Of a stretch of DNA of 51,927 bases, positions 1 to 6,843 are shown piece by piece. The stretch is from positions 1 to 51,927 of the forward strand of contig NZ_BJDN01000022.1 in the NCBI RefSeq assembly GCF_005405165.1, given 5' to 3'. This stretch comes from Loigolactobacillus binensis. GTDB lineage: Bacteria; Bacillota; Bacilli; Lactobacillales; Lactobacillaceae. The notes under the pieces were generated by a model. The model had not been told where the DNA came from and ran no database searches. It saw nothing but the letters and a program-made list of their open reading frames with translations. Position numbers and translations under genes: made by a program. The first letter of the stretch is position 1. The number at the start of each line of letters is the position of its first letter.

Positions 1-24
1 GCAACAAATGCGGACCAAACCAAG

Positions 25-59
25 TAAAAAAACAGCATTAGAAGTTAAGTAACTTCTAA
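25..59 (-). terminator. Probable terminator of the alpha/beta hydrolase gene
   Basis: A perfect 10-bp inverted repeat (TTAGAAGTTA, AG, TAACTTCTAA at 38-59) is followed, read on the minus strand, by a short spacer and a run of seven T at 26-32. It lies about 50 bp beyond the hydrolase stop. The stem is AT-rich and the T run starts five bases after it, so an operator for a gene outside the window is an alternative reading. Confidence 0.45.
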
Positions 60-108
60 CACTGTAAAATTGACTATCAACAGGATTTGACAGAGAGCCA
101 CACTTTTT

Positions 109-888
109 TCATTGTGCTAAAAATGTTAACAGTACCTGATTAAAAGCAGCCGGCTGCTCAGCCATCACAATATGGCCAGCAGCGGCGATCACTTGGGCCT
201 GTCCTAATGGTGCTAATGCAGCGGCAGCCGAAGCAAATAATGGATCAAAATACGGGCTTTTAGCCCCTGCGACAAACAAAATAGGACATTGTAGATCAGC
301 AACAACATCCCGCCAGTTTTGGGTAGCGTGATCGATCAAAAAAGGAACGTTTAATTTAGCATCGTAGGGATACTGTTGTTTGATCGGCCGCATTAATTGG
401 TAGGTTTCATCGTCAATATGCTTAAAAGTCGAACGACCTAAAGGCTGCTGCACATACGGATAGAAATTATCCCAGGTTAACTGTTTAAAACCATAAGGCC
501 AATCTGCAGTATTGATCATTTGCGGCGGTTGATCAACGTCGATGATCTTAGCAATGTGTTGACTGCCATATAACGAAGCGTACGCAAAAATCGTGGCCGC
601 CCCCATAGAATTGCCTAGCAAGATCACGTTTTCTAATTGCAAAGCAGCAAGCAATTCAGCTAAATCTTGTGCATGCCGTGAAATCCGCAAGCCTTTGGCC
701 GTGTGCTCTGACTGACCTTGATTACGGCAATCGAAATTAACGACCCGATAACCAGCAGTCAGTAACGCACTGATCTGTTGCCGCCATAACTCCTTAACGC
801 CACCTAAACCAGTTAGGATCACAACTGGTTGGCCACTACCTTGATCCGTGTAATCTAAAGTGACTTGATCCTTTGTTGTAAATTTCAT
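109..888 (-). CDS. Alpha/beta-fold hydrolase
   Basis: This is a single-domain soluble alpha/beta hydrolase of 259 residues. An oxyanion-type LTGLGG segment lies near the N-terminus, a nucleophile elbow GNSMG in the middle, an Asp candidate in the segment AKSPYFDP and a C-terminal GH (AAGHIVMAEQP) that supplies the catalytic His. The Ser-Asp-His triad is therefore complete. The substrate cannot be read from sequence; small ester or lactone hydrolases and non-haem haloperoxidase-like proteins share this layout. I chose the ATG at 886-888 because an AGG lies 6 bp before it; an in-frame TTG at 904-906 has no good ribosome site. It is monocistronic, with an extended -10 (TGCTAAAAT on the minus strand) at 924-932, divergent from the TnpB-like gene. 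Confidence 0.85.
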   Translation of the reverse strand: MKFTTKDQVTLDYTDQGSGQPVVILTGLGGVKELWRQQISALLTAGYRVVNFDCRNQGQSEHTAKGLRISRHAQDLAELLAALQLENVILLGNSMGAATIFAYASLYGSQHIAKIIDVDQPPQMINTADWPYGFKQLTWDNFYPYVQQPLGRSTFKHIDDETYQLMRPIKQQYPYDAKLNVPFLIDHATQNWRDVVADLQCPILFVAGAKSPYFDPLFASAAAALAPLGQAQVIAAAGHIVMAEQPAAFNQVLLTFLAQ

Positions 889-923
889 TTTGCGCCTGCT
901 TTCCAAACTTGATGATTAAGCCT

Positions 924-932
924 ATTTTAGCA
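924..932 (-). promoter_or_regulatory. Extended -10 promoter of the hydrolase
   Basis: The minus strand reads TGCTAAAAT, an extended -10, about 36 bp before the hydrolase ATG. No convincing -35 is visible. The TnpB-like gene's promoter lies about 30 bp away, pointing the other way. Confidence 0.45.
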
Positions 933-956
933 CATTGCGGTTAGATAGGCTGTGGC

Positions 957-985
957 TATTCAAGTTAGTGGAAATGCGGTATGAT
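957..985 (+). promoter_or_regulatory. Likely promoter of the TnpB-like gene
   Basis: A TATGAT -10 at 980-985 lies 17 bp after a weak TATTCA -35 at 957-962. It overlaps the first in-frame ATG (981) of the long reading frame. A transcript starting near 992 would exclude that ATG, which supports the TTG start at 1041. Confidence 0.45.
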
Positions 986-1040
986 AGTGTTGGTTCGTAT
1001 CTTCGCATGTAAAATCGAACAACGAAAGGAGCCAAATTAT

Positions 1041-2591
1041 TTGGCATTTAAAAAATTTCAAAATAGCAACGAAATTCGGCGCCTGATCAATCGACAAAAT
1101 TTGATTCAAAAGCGTGCCGTTGCTATGATCAATCGCGGCACAGATAAAGGTAATCTGTACCAGAAATTGAATCAACGTGTCGGTATTAAGCGGCAAATGT
1201 CGCAAGCTACTATTAATGTTATGATGGATATCTTCCGAAACGAGCGCATCACTTCCATCCCCGATAATAGTTTCGTCGTCTTCGCACGGACCACCTTAAA
1301 CGTACACGACGGCGAACCACAAGAATTATTGTTACAACTGAACAAACTCGACTCTTATACCTTATTTTTAGCGCCGAAACAGTCCAGTGAAAAAATTTTC
1401 AATACACCAAAACGGGGTTGGCTGATGACTTTGCGCGATGATGGTTGGATCCTAATGTTACCTGGACAGAACCCGAATCAAGGTATTCAACTAGTTCTAC
1501 CTGAGGCTAGTGAGAATGAAGCAACTACAACCACCAGCAATAATTCCAGTAGTACCAATAGTGCGGCTAATTCAAAGGCACCAACGGCTAGCCATGCCCC
1601 ACACAGTAATAACAAATCCGCGGCTAGTGCTGCAGCACAAAGCACTGGTAACACAGCACCAGTTAGCCACGCCAAACGTAGCCCCAAAGTAAGTTCCAAG
1701 GCTAGCCCTAAAGTAAAAAAACCGGCTGCTAATAGTGCCGGCAATCACGTCAGCAGTAATCAAGCAACTGTGAAGTCAACAGTAACAGCTACCAGTCACG
1801 CAGCTGACAGTGCCGCGCCAAGTCAGGTTTCAATGCCAGCCTACAGTGCAACCAATCACATGGTTAGTTCGGCAGCCGCAACTAAGCCGTTACCTGGTCC
1901 ACGCGAAGCCGACGATTTGATCAAGGCCTTGGTCGAGTCTGGCCACCGCTACCGGGTAGTCGGCTTGGATTACGGTAAAATCAATATGATCACGGCTACC
2001 GATGGCATGGATAATTCCTTGCAGATCCCTGGCTCGATCATTTCCAAGCATATTTTAGATTACCAACATGAAATTCGCCAGCTACAACGCCAGACACAGA
2101 CCTTAGATGATGATGTTGAATTGACCCGACTTTCTTACATGTTAAAACGTTACGTGCTTAAATCTTGTCGGAAAATCGTTAACCAATTGATCGCCCACTA
2201 TGGCAGTGATGTGATCTATGTTACTGAATTACATCCTAGCTTAGACGTTAACAAAACACCTAACATTATTTTAAGTCCTGACTACTTCTATAAGGCTTTA
2301 TTTACAATTCTTTTTGAATTGGTAGGTCAAAATTCGGCGATCATCCAAGTACCGAATAACGAAACCTCAATTATTTGTCCAGTTTGCGGCTTTACAAGTG
2401 CTGGCAATCGCCAAAAAGAAGTGCACACCTTCAAGTGTCTAAATTGTGGCTTTGAAAGTAATGACGACCAAGCCGCCGCAACGAACATCCGCCAACGTGG
2501 TTTGCGCTATATTTCTAATTTAACGAAAAATATGAATTTTGCAGTCCCCACACCTGAAGTCACTAATGTGGTGGCTCCAGAGGAAGTTTAA
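1041..2591 (+). CDS. TnpB-like RuvC/zinc-ribbon protein with long Ser/Ala/Lys-rich insert
   Basis: The C-terminal third matches IS200/IS605-type TnpB (Cas12-like RuvC). RuvC-I is VVGLDYGKINM (Asp 310). RuvC-II is IYVTELHP (Glu 396). A zinc ribbon has Cys 446, 449, 466 and 469. RuvC-III is DDQAAATNI (Asp 475). The D-E-D triad therefore looks intact, unlike the nuclease-dead TldR group. Residues 1-155 (Lys/Arg/Gln-rich, then beta-rich) could be a WED/REC remnant. Residues about 155-285 form a low-complexity Ser/Ala/Asn/Lys linker with SHA-type repeats and a histone-tail-like SPKVSSKASPKVKK, which I do not know from TnpB. The protein has 516 residues against about 370-410 for usual TnpB. The start is a TTG with AAAGGAG 9 bp upstream; an in-frame ATG at 981 has no ribosome site. 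There is no TnpA and no recognisable element end, so domestication is likely (inference). Confidence 0.8.
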   Translation: MAFKKFQNSNEIRRLINRQNLIQKRAVAMINRGTDKGNLYQKLNQRVGIKRQMSQATINVMMDIFRNERITSIPDNSFVVFARTTLNVHDGEPQELLLQLNKLDSYTLFLAPKQSSEKIFNTPKRGWLMTLRDDGWILMLPGQNPNQGIQLVLPEASENEATTTTSNNSSSTNSAANSKAPTASHAPHSNNKSAASAAAQSTGNTAPVSHAKRSPKVSSKASPKVKKPAANSAGNHVSSNQATVKSTVTATSHAADSAAPSQVSMPAYSATNHMVSSAAATKPLPGPREADDLIKALVESGHRYRVVGLDYGKINMITATDGMDNSLQIPGSIISKHILDYQHEIRQLQRQTQTLDDDVELTRLSYMLKRYVLKSCRKIVNQLIAHYGSDVIYVTELHPSLDVNKTPNIILSPDYFYKALFTILFELVGQNSAIIQVPNNETSIICPVCGFTSAGNRQKEVHTFKCLNCGFESNDDQAAATNIRQRGLRYISNLTKNMNFAVPTPEVTNVVAPEEV

Positions 2592-2602
2592 TTTTTCACA
2601 AT

Positions 2603-2622
2603 AATTAGGGTAATCCCTGATT
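2603..2622 (+). ncRNA. Hairpin between the TnpB-like stop codon and the terminator
   Basis: AATTAGGG, loop TAAT, CCCTGATT forms an 8-bp stem with one G-U pair, 11 bases after the stop. In TnpB systems the guide (omega) RNA comes from the 3' end of the tnpB transcript, so this is where a guide scaffold would lie. It could equally be a chance stem in the 3' untranslated region. Confidence 0.3.
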
Positions 2623-2629
2623 AGCTCAA

Positions 2630-2658
2630 GGTAAAAAGCCATGCTTTTTACCTTTTTT
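2630..2658 (+). terminator. Rho-independent terminator of the TnpB-like gene
   Basis: A perfect 10-bp stem (GGTAAAAAGC, loop CAT, GCTTTTTACC) is followed directly by six T. Confidence 0.85.
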
Positions 2659-2735
2659 ATTAGGCGAATTTTATCATAGCAATGCCGGACGTTAAAATTA
2701 ACCTTTCGTGTATTATTTCTCATGAGCGAAAGCCT

Positions 2736-2764
2736 TTTCAATCAGAGTCAAAATGAATTATACT
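2736..2764 (+). promoter_or_regulatory. lutABC promoter
   Basis: A TATACT -10 lies at 2759-2764, with a poor TTTCAA -35 17 bp upstream at 2736-2741. The Fur-type palindromes begin 12 bp downstream of the -10, covering the expected start of transcription, which fits repression. Confidence 0.5.
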
Positions 2765-2776
2765 AATATTACGATC

Positions 2777-2810
2777 TTGATAATATTATCAAATGATAAC
2801 TATTATCATT
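2777..2810 (+). promoter_or_regulatory. Tandem Fur-family boxes upstream of lutABC
   Basis: Two adjoining palindromes are present. The first is TTGATAATATTATCAA at 2777-2792, perfect over 16 bp. The second is AATGATAACTATTATCATT at 2792-2810, with one mismatched pair. The second is a 7-1-7 element matching TGATAATNATTATCA at 13 of 14 defined bases. Fur is the best guess; PerR or Zur use related boxes. Confidence 0.7.
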
Positions 2811-2877
2811 TAGAGATGAATGTTTATCAGTTCCTAATTGACGCGCACATTTCGATGCTGTAAAGGAGGCTTTTCTA

Positions 2878-3678
2878 ATGAAGGTCAGCATATTTACAAC
2901 TTGCATGATGGATCTAATATCTCCCCAAGTTGGTAAAGATATGGTTGAAGTACTTGAACGCCTAGGCTGCACAGTTGATGTCCCCGAAAAACAAATTTGT
3001 TGTGGCCAGCCTACATTTAACTCCGGTTACGTTGAAGCAAGTTGGCCAGTAATGCACAATCAAATTGACGCTTTGGCTGCCATTGATTGTGACTACATTG
3101 TTTGTTCGGCCGGCTCATGTACCGCAATTATGAAGGAATATCCCACCCTGTTAGCAGATGATCCCACCGATCCCAATGGCCAATATATGGCCCAAGCCAA
3201 AATTCTAGCCGCTAAAATGTATGAATTCTCGCAATTTATTTGGCGCGTACTGGGCATCGCTGACTGTGGTGCGGAACTAACTACCGTGGCGACTTACCAC
3301 CGTTCTTGCCATATGACCCGCTTGCTCGGCGAACGCGAAACGCCATTTTGGCTGTTGGAAAACGTTAAGGGTTTAGAAGTACGTCAATTAGCAGGCATCC
3401 AATACTGCTGCGGTTTTGGCGGAACTTTTTCCGTTAAGGAGTCAGCTATTTCCGAGTTAATGGTTACTGCTAAAGTCAGCCATGCTGAGGCCACTGGCGC
3501 CGCAGTTTTAATTTCTTGCGACCCTGGTTGTTTAATGAATATTGGCGGACGCTTCAATCGACTGGGCAAACCGATCAAAATCATGCATTTAGCCGAAGTG
3601 CTTAATCAAAATGTAGATGAAAGGCGGATCAGAAAAGTAAGTGAAGTCCCAACACCAGCGCCGGCACCATTTCCCTGA
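2878..3678 (+). CDS. lutA: L-lactate utilisation protein LutA
   Basis: LutA is the CCG-domain (heterodisulfide-reductase-like) subunit of the LutABC complex that oxidises L-lactate to pyruvate in the cytoplasm. Two CCG modules are visible: CCGQPTFNSGY (Cys 41-42) with Cys 71, 76 and 81, and CCGFGGTFSVKE (Cys 177-178) with Cys 144. Together they fit Fe-S ligation. The length of 266 residues is slightly above the usual 240 because of a short Pro/Ala tail ending PTPAPAPFP. The start ATG has a strong AAAGGAGG 8 bp upstream. It is first of three genes; lutB follows after 84 bp with its own ribosome site. The Fur-type double palindrome 70 bp upstream suggests iron control. Confidence 0.93.
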   Translation: MKVSIFTTCMMDLISPQVGKDMVEVLERLGCTVDVPEKQICCGQPTFNSGYVEASWPVMHNQIDALAAIDCDYIVCSAGSCTAIMKEYPTLLADDPTDPNGQYMAQAKILAAKMYEFSQFIWRVLGIADCGAELTTVATYHRSCHMTRLLGERETPFWLLENVKGLEVRQLAGIQYCCGFGGTFSVKESAISELMVTAKVSHAEATGAAVLISCDPGCLMNIGGRFNRLGKPIKIMHLAEVLNQNVDERRIRKVSEVPTPAPAPFP

Positions 3679-3762
3679 GTAAATCAAACCGGCAACCGCC
3701 AAAACAAGCAAGTTAATAGCCTGACCTGACCGTATCTTTTCATGAAGTAGGAGGTTAAAACT

Positions 3763-5238
3763 ATGGGGTTAAAAACTAGCACCTTACCTTTCAATGAACG
3801 TATCGCCGCTGCTGCTCAAGATCAATTTGCCCACGCTTCTATTGCCAAGGCCCAAGACACCCAGTACGATAAACGTGAGAAAGCGCGTGCCGAGCTTGGT
3901 CATTGGCAAGATTGGCGCAAACTAGGGCAGTCCATTCGGCAACACGTTCTGCAATACCTACCTGATTATCTTGAAGAATTCAGCGATAACGTAGAAAAAC
4001 GTGGTGGTCATGTTTTCTTTGCTCAGACAACTGAAGAGGCTAATCATTTTATTTTAGATGTGATCAAGCAACAAAACGGCCACCACGTGGTCAAGTCAAA
4101 ATCAATGGTCACTGCTGAATTGGATCTGGATAAAAAATTACAAGCTTTGCCTGATGTATCAGTTCTTGAAACCGATCTGGCTGAATTTATTCTCCAAGAA
4201 GACGACTGGGATGAACCGTCGCACATTGTTTTCCCGGCTATCCATAAAGATCGTAACCAAGTTCATACCATCTTCCAGAAGTTAGGTTACACCGGTGACA
4301 ATGATCCTAAACACATGGCTCGCTTTGCACGTCAATATTTACGCGAACGTTTTTTAGAAGCAGATATCGGCATCACCGGTTGTAACTTTGCCATCGCCGA
4401 TTCTGGGATTATCAATTTGGATACCAACGAAGGTAACGCCGATCTAGCCGATTCAATTCCCGCGACCCAAATCGTTGTTATGGGGATGGAACGGTTGGTA
4501 CCTAGTATGAAAGAAGCCGAGATCATGGATAATTTGCTGGCCCGTTCGGCAGTTGGCCAGAAATTAACCACCTATGTGACCTTCGAAGGGCAACAAAGTG
4601 TCGGTGAAAGTGACGGTCCAGCGAATTTTTACGTGGTGATCCTAGATAATCAGCGTTCGCAGGCTTTAGGCACTGAATTTCAAGAAATTCTTCAATGTAT
4701 TCGCTGTGGGGCCTGCCTCAATGTTTGTCCAGTTTATCGGCAAATTGGTGGTCATGGCTATGGCTCACTTTATCCCGGACCAGTTGGCGCCGTTCTTTCG
4801 CCGATCCTTGGCGGTTATGAACAATTTGGCGAACTTCCCTTTGCTTCGAGTTTATGCGCCGCCTGCACCGAAACCTGCCCTGTTTTGATTCCTTTACACA
4901 ATTTATTGATCAAACATCGCGAAGTCGAAACCGACCGCCTAAAAATGATGCATGGTTTCACTGATCTACAAATGAAAATGGTCGGCAAAGGAACCGCATC
5001 ACCGTTTATGTTTAACACTATTCTACGTTTCAAACACTTAGGCCTGGCCCCCTGGACACATCAACGGCCAATGTCCGTTACAAATTTCTTTGCCTATGGC
5101 GGTGCTATGATCACTAACGGTCCTGGTATGGTCAGTGGTTGGACGGATGTCCGCGATTTACCTGCCCCACCAAAACATCAGGATGATTTTCGCGTTTGGT
5201 TTAAACAACACAAACAGCAACGAGGTGATACTAAATGA
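3763..5238 (+). CDS. lutB: L-lactate utilisation Fe-S protein LutB
   Basis: LutB is the iron-sulfur subunit of the lactate oxidation complex. An N-terminal LUD domain (about residues 70-300) is followed by a ferredoxin-like pair of 4Fe-4S sites: CIRCGACLNVCP (Cys 312, 315, 318, 322) and CAACTETCP (Cys 365, 368, 372). All ligands are present and the length (491) is typical. The ATG at 3763 has TAGGAGGT 7 bp upstream. The stop overlaps the lutC start by four bases (ATGA), implying translational coupling. Nearby regulators of the LutR type are absent. Confidence 0.93.
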   Translation: MGLKTSTLPFNERIAAAAQDQFAHASIAKAQDTQYDKREKARAELGHWQDWRKLGQSIRQHVLQYLPDYLEEFSDNVEKRGGHVFFAQTTEEANHFILDVIKQQNGHHVVKSKSMVTAELDLDKKLQALPDVSVLETDLAEFILQEDDWDEPSHIVFPAIHKDRNQVHTIFQKLGYTGDNDPKHMARFARQYLRERFLEADIGITGCNFAIADSGIINLDTNEGNADLADSIPATQIVVMGMERLVPSMKEAEIMDNLLARSAVGQKLTTYVTFEGQQSVGESDGPANFYVVILDNQRSQALGTEFQEILQCIRCGACLNVCPVYRQIGGHGYGSLYPGPVGAVLSPILGGYEQFGELPFASSLCAACTETCPVLIPLHNLLIKHREVETDRLKMMHGFTDLQMKMVGKGTASPFMFNTILRFKHLGLAPWTHQRPMSVTNFFAYGGAMITNGPGMVSGWTDVRDLPAPPKHQDDFRVWFKQHKQQRGDTK

Positions 5239-5942
5239 CAATTCAGAATCGCGAACCATTTTTAGATCGACTAGCGCAGCGTTTAGGTCAGCCACGCCAT
5301 CAATTAAGTGAACATCCTTACCAACAATTAAATGATCTACCGCAGCAAACCTTAAGCACCAAAACACCAGCTGAATTACTGACTATTGCACGCAAAAATA
5401 GTGAGGCCCTGCCGGTAACCTTTCACGAAGTGAGTCTGGCGGCATTACCACAACTACTGACCGATTACGTCGCTTATCAAGGTGGCGGCCCGCTATTATT
5501 ACCAACAACTGAACAGTTCGTAAATTATCAGTTGACCGCTTGGCAAACCGCAATCGCGGCAAAACAGCAAGTCAATTACTGGCGGCCAGATGCTGACCGG
5601 GCCACTAATTTAAAAGCGGCCGAAATTGCCAACATTAGTATCAGTTTTGCCGACTTTCTATTGGCCGAATCAGGTACCATTACTGTGAGCAGTCATCCTG
5701 GTCAAGGCCGCGCCCTGCACTTTTTACCGACCCATTATTTAAGTATCGTCCCTCGTTCCCGCATTGTTGCCCGTTCGACACAGGCAATTGCTTGGTATCA
5801 ACAGGAACAAGCCGCCGACCGATTAACTAGTTCCGCAATTCACTTTATTACTGGACCATCTAATTCTGGTGATATCGAAATGCAATTAGTCACCGGTGTT
5901 CACGGTCCCTTAGACGTTACTTACGTCGTCGTTGCTGATTAA
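5235..5942 (+). CDS. lutC: L-lactate utilisation protein LutC
   Basis: LutC is the LUD-domain subunit of LutABC. The conserved stretches VSSHPGQGRALHFLPTHY and ITGPSNSGDIEMQ near the C-terminus are typical of LUD proteins. The length of 235 residues is normal. It starts inside the lutB stop (ATGA overlap) with a weak CGAGGTG site and ends just before a clear terminator, so the operon is lutA-lutB-lutC only. In a fermentative lactobacillus the operon lets the cell re-oxidise L-lactate when an electron acceptor is present. Confidence 0.92.
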   Translation: MTIQNREPFLDRLAQRLGQPRHQLSEHPYQQLNDLPQQTLSTKTPAELLTIARKNSEALPVTFHEVSLAALPQLLTDYVAYQGGGPLLLPTTEQFVNYQLTAWQTAIAAKQQVNYWRPDADRATNLKAAEIANISISFADFLLAESGTITVSSHPGQGRALHFLPTHYLSIVPRSRIVARSTQAIAWYQQEQAADRLTSSAIHFITGPSNSGDIEMQLVTGVHGPLDVTYVVVAD

Positions 5943-5949
5943 TTTTGTC

Positions 5950-5990
5950 GCTTTGGCCGCTAATTTAATGCCGCCAAAGCTATTTTTTTT
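5950..5990 (+). terminator. lutABC terminator
   Basis: An 11-bp stem with one mismatch (GCTTTGGCCGC / GCCGCCAAAGC), a 9-nt AT loop and a TATTTTTTTT tail, 8 bases after the lutC stop. Confidence 0.9.
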
Positions 5991-6060
5991 ATTTTAATTT
6001 AACAATTGCCCTAAAATCAGGTAAACTTACGTTATATTTATTAGAAAATGAGGTTATCCA

Positions 6061-6552
6061 ATGGCAACTCAAACATTAAGCCAATTAGCAGATTATTTAG
6101 AAGAACATAACGATAAAATCAAAATCGGCGAAGAAGCATTCGATCCCCAACCAATTTACACCGCACTGGACCAACTTGCTATCTTAGCTAAACCGGTTCA
6201 AGATTACTTTACAGTTAGCGAAGATACCTACTATGAGCAAGAATCTGATCATTTATTGACCTTGCAAGGCGGTCAACGGCCGCTTAGTGAACTTAAAGAC
6301 CGTATCATCGTGACCCATACTGACGGTGAATTAAGTGCTGGTGATCTACGTTACAATTATGCTCACGAGGATGCTTATAGTGCTGGCTATGATGTGCAAA
6401 CTGATTTACACATTTTGACCTATGGCCTAGAAGTGATCGGGGCAACTGACAATTTAGATCATGAACAAGTTCAAAAAACACTAGCTAAAGATGCTGTTTT
6501 AAGTTTAGCCTTGGCAGCTAAAGCAGTCACAGACTGGCAGGCAGCTAAGTAA
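6061..6552 (+). CDS. Acidic protein of unknown function
   Basis: I do not recognise this 163-residue protein. It is soluble, strongly acidic and lacks signal peptide, membrane segment and cysteines. Predicted character is helical at the N-terminus (residues 1-60) and C-terminus (120-163), with a central DRIIVTHTDGELSAGDLRYNY stretch that could be beta. The start ATG has GAGGTT 7 bp upstream and is separated from lutC by a terminator, so it is its own unit. A TATATT at 6033-6038 may be its -10. Codon use resembles the neighbours, so it is probably a real resident gene. Confidence 0.75.
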   Translation: MATQTLSQLADYLEEHNDKIKIGEEAFDPQPIYTALDQLAILAKPVQDYFTVSEDTYYEQESDHLLTLQGGQRPLSELKDRIIVTHTDGELSAGDLRYNYAHEDAYSAGYDVQTDLHILTYGLEVIGATDNLDHEQVQKTLAKDAVLSLALAAKAVTDWQAAK

Positions 6553-6625
6553 GGGATGGCTCGTAAGCAGACCATCACAGGCCAACCATGCTAACATTTG
6601 ACCACAATTAACCTACAATAACACC

Positions 6626-6671
6626 ATCGCGTCAGCGAAAGTAGTGGACAAGCTACTCTTGCTGGCGCGAT
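6626..6671 (+). repeat. Long imperfect hairpin downstream of the acidic-protein gene
   Basis: Arms of about 19 bases pair around loop TGGACAAG: ATCGCG-T-CAGC ... AGTAG with CTACT ... GCTG-G-CGCGAT, with one G-T pair and a small internal loop. No T run follows on either strand, so it is not a standard terminator. It may stabilise the 3' end of the 6061 transcript or be a decayed repeat. The rest of 6553-6790 shows nothing else. Confidence 0.5.
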
Positions 6672-6796
6672 TTGCTTGGTAAGCTAAATTTAGGGGCACA
6701 AACATCGAAAAGCTCCAACCAAATTAACCTGCGCAACTGCTTTAGTCAGCAGCCCGTATTATCTAAGTCGCAATATTGCCTTCTTTTAAAACTGAC

Positions 6797-6832
6797 AAAA
6801 AAGAGTTCTACCGCTAAACAGTAGAACTCTTT
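6797..6832 (-). terminator. gltBD terminator
   Basis: A perfect 12-bp stem (GTAGAACTCTTT pairs with AAAGAGTTCTAC) followed on the minus strand by a T run, 12 bases beyond the gltD stop. Confidence 0.9.
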
Positions 6833-6843
6833 ATGACTATACC

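Noticed and set aside
1487..1763. Hydrophobic frames opposite the low-complexity insert of the TnpB-like gene
   Set aside because: The composition follows from the repetitive Ser/Ala codons on the coding strand; no start signals.
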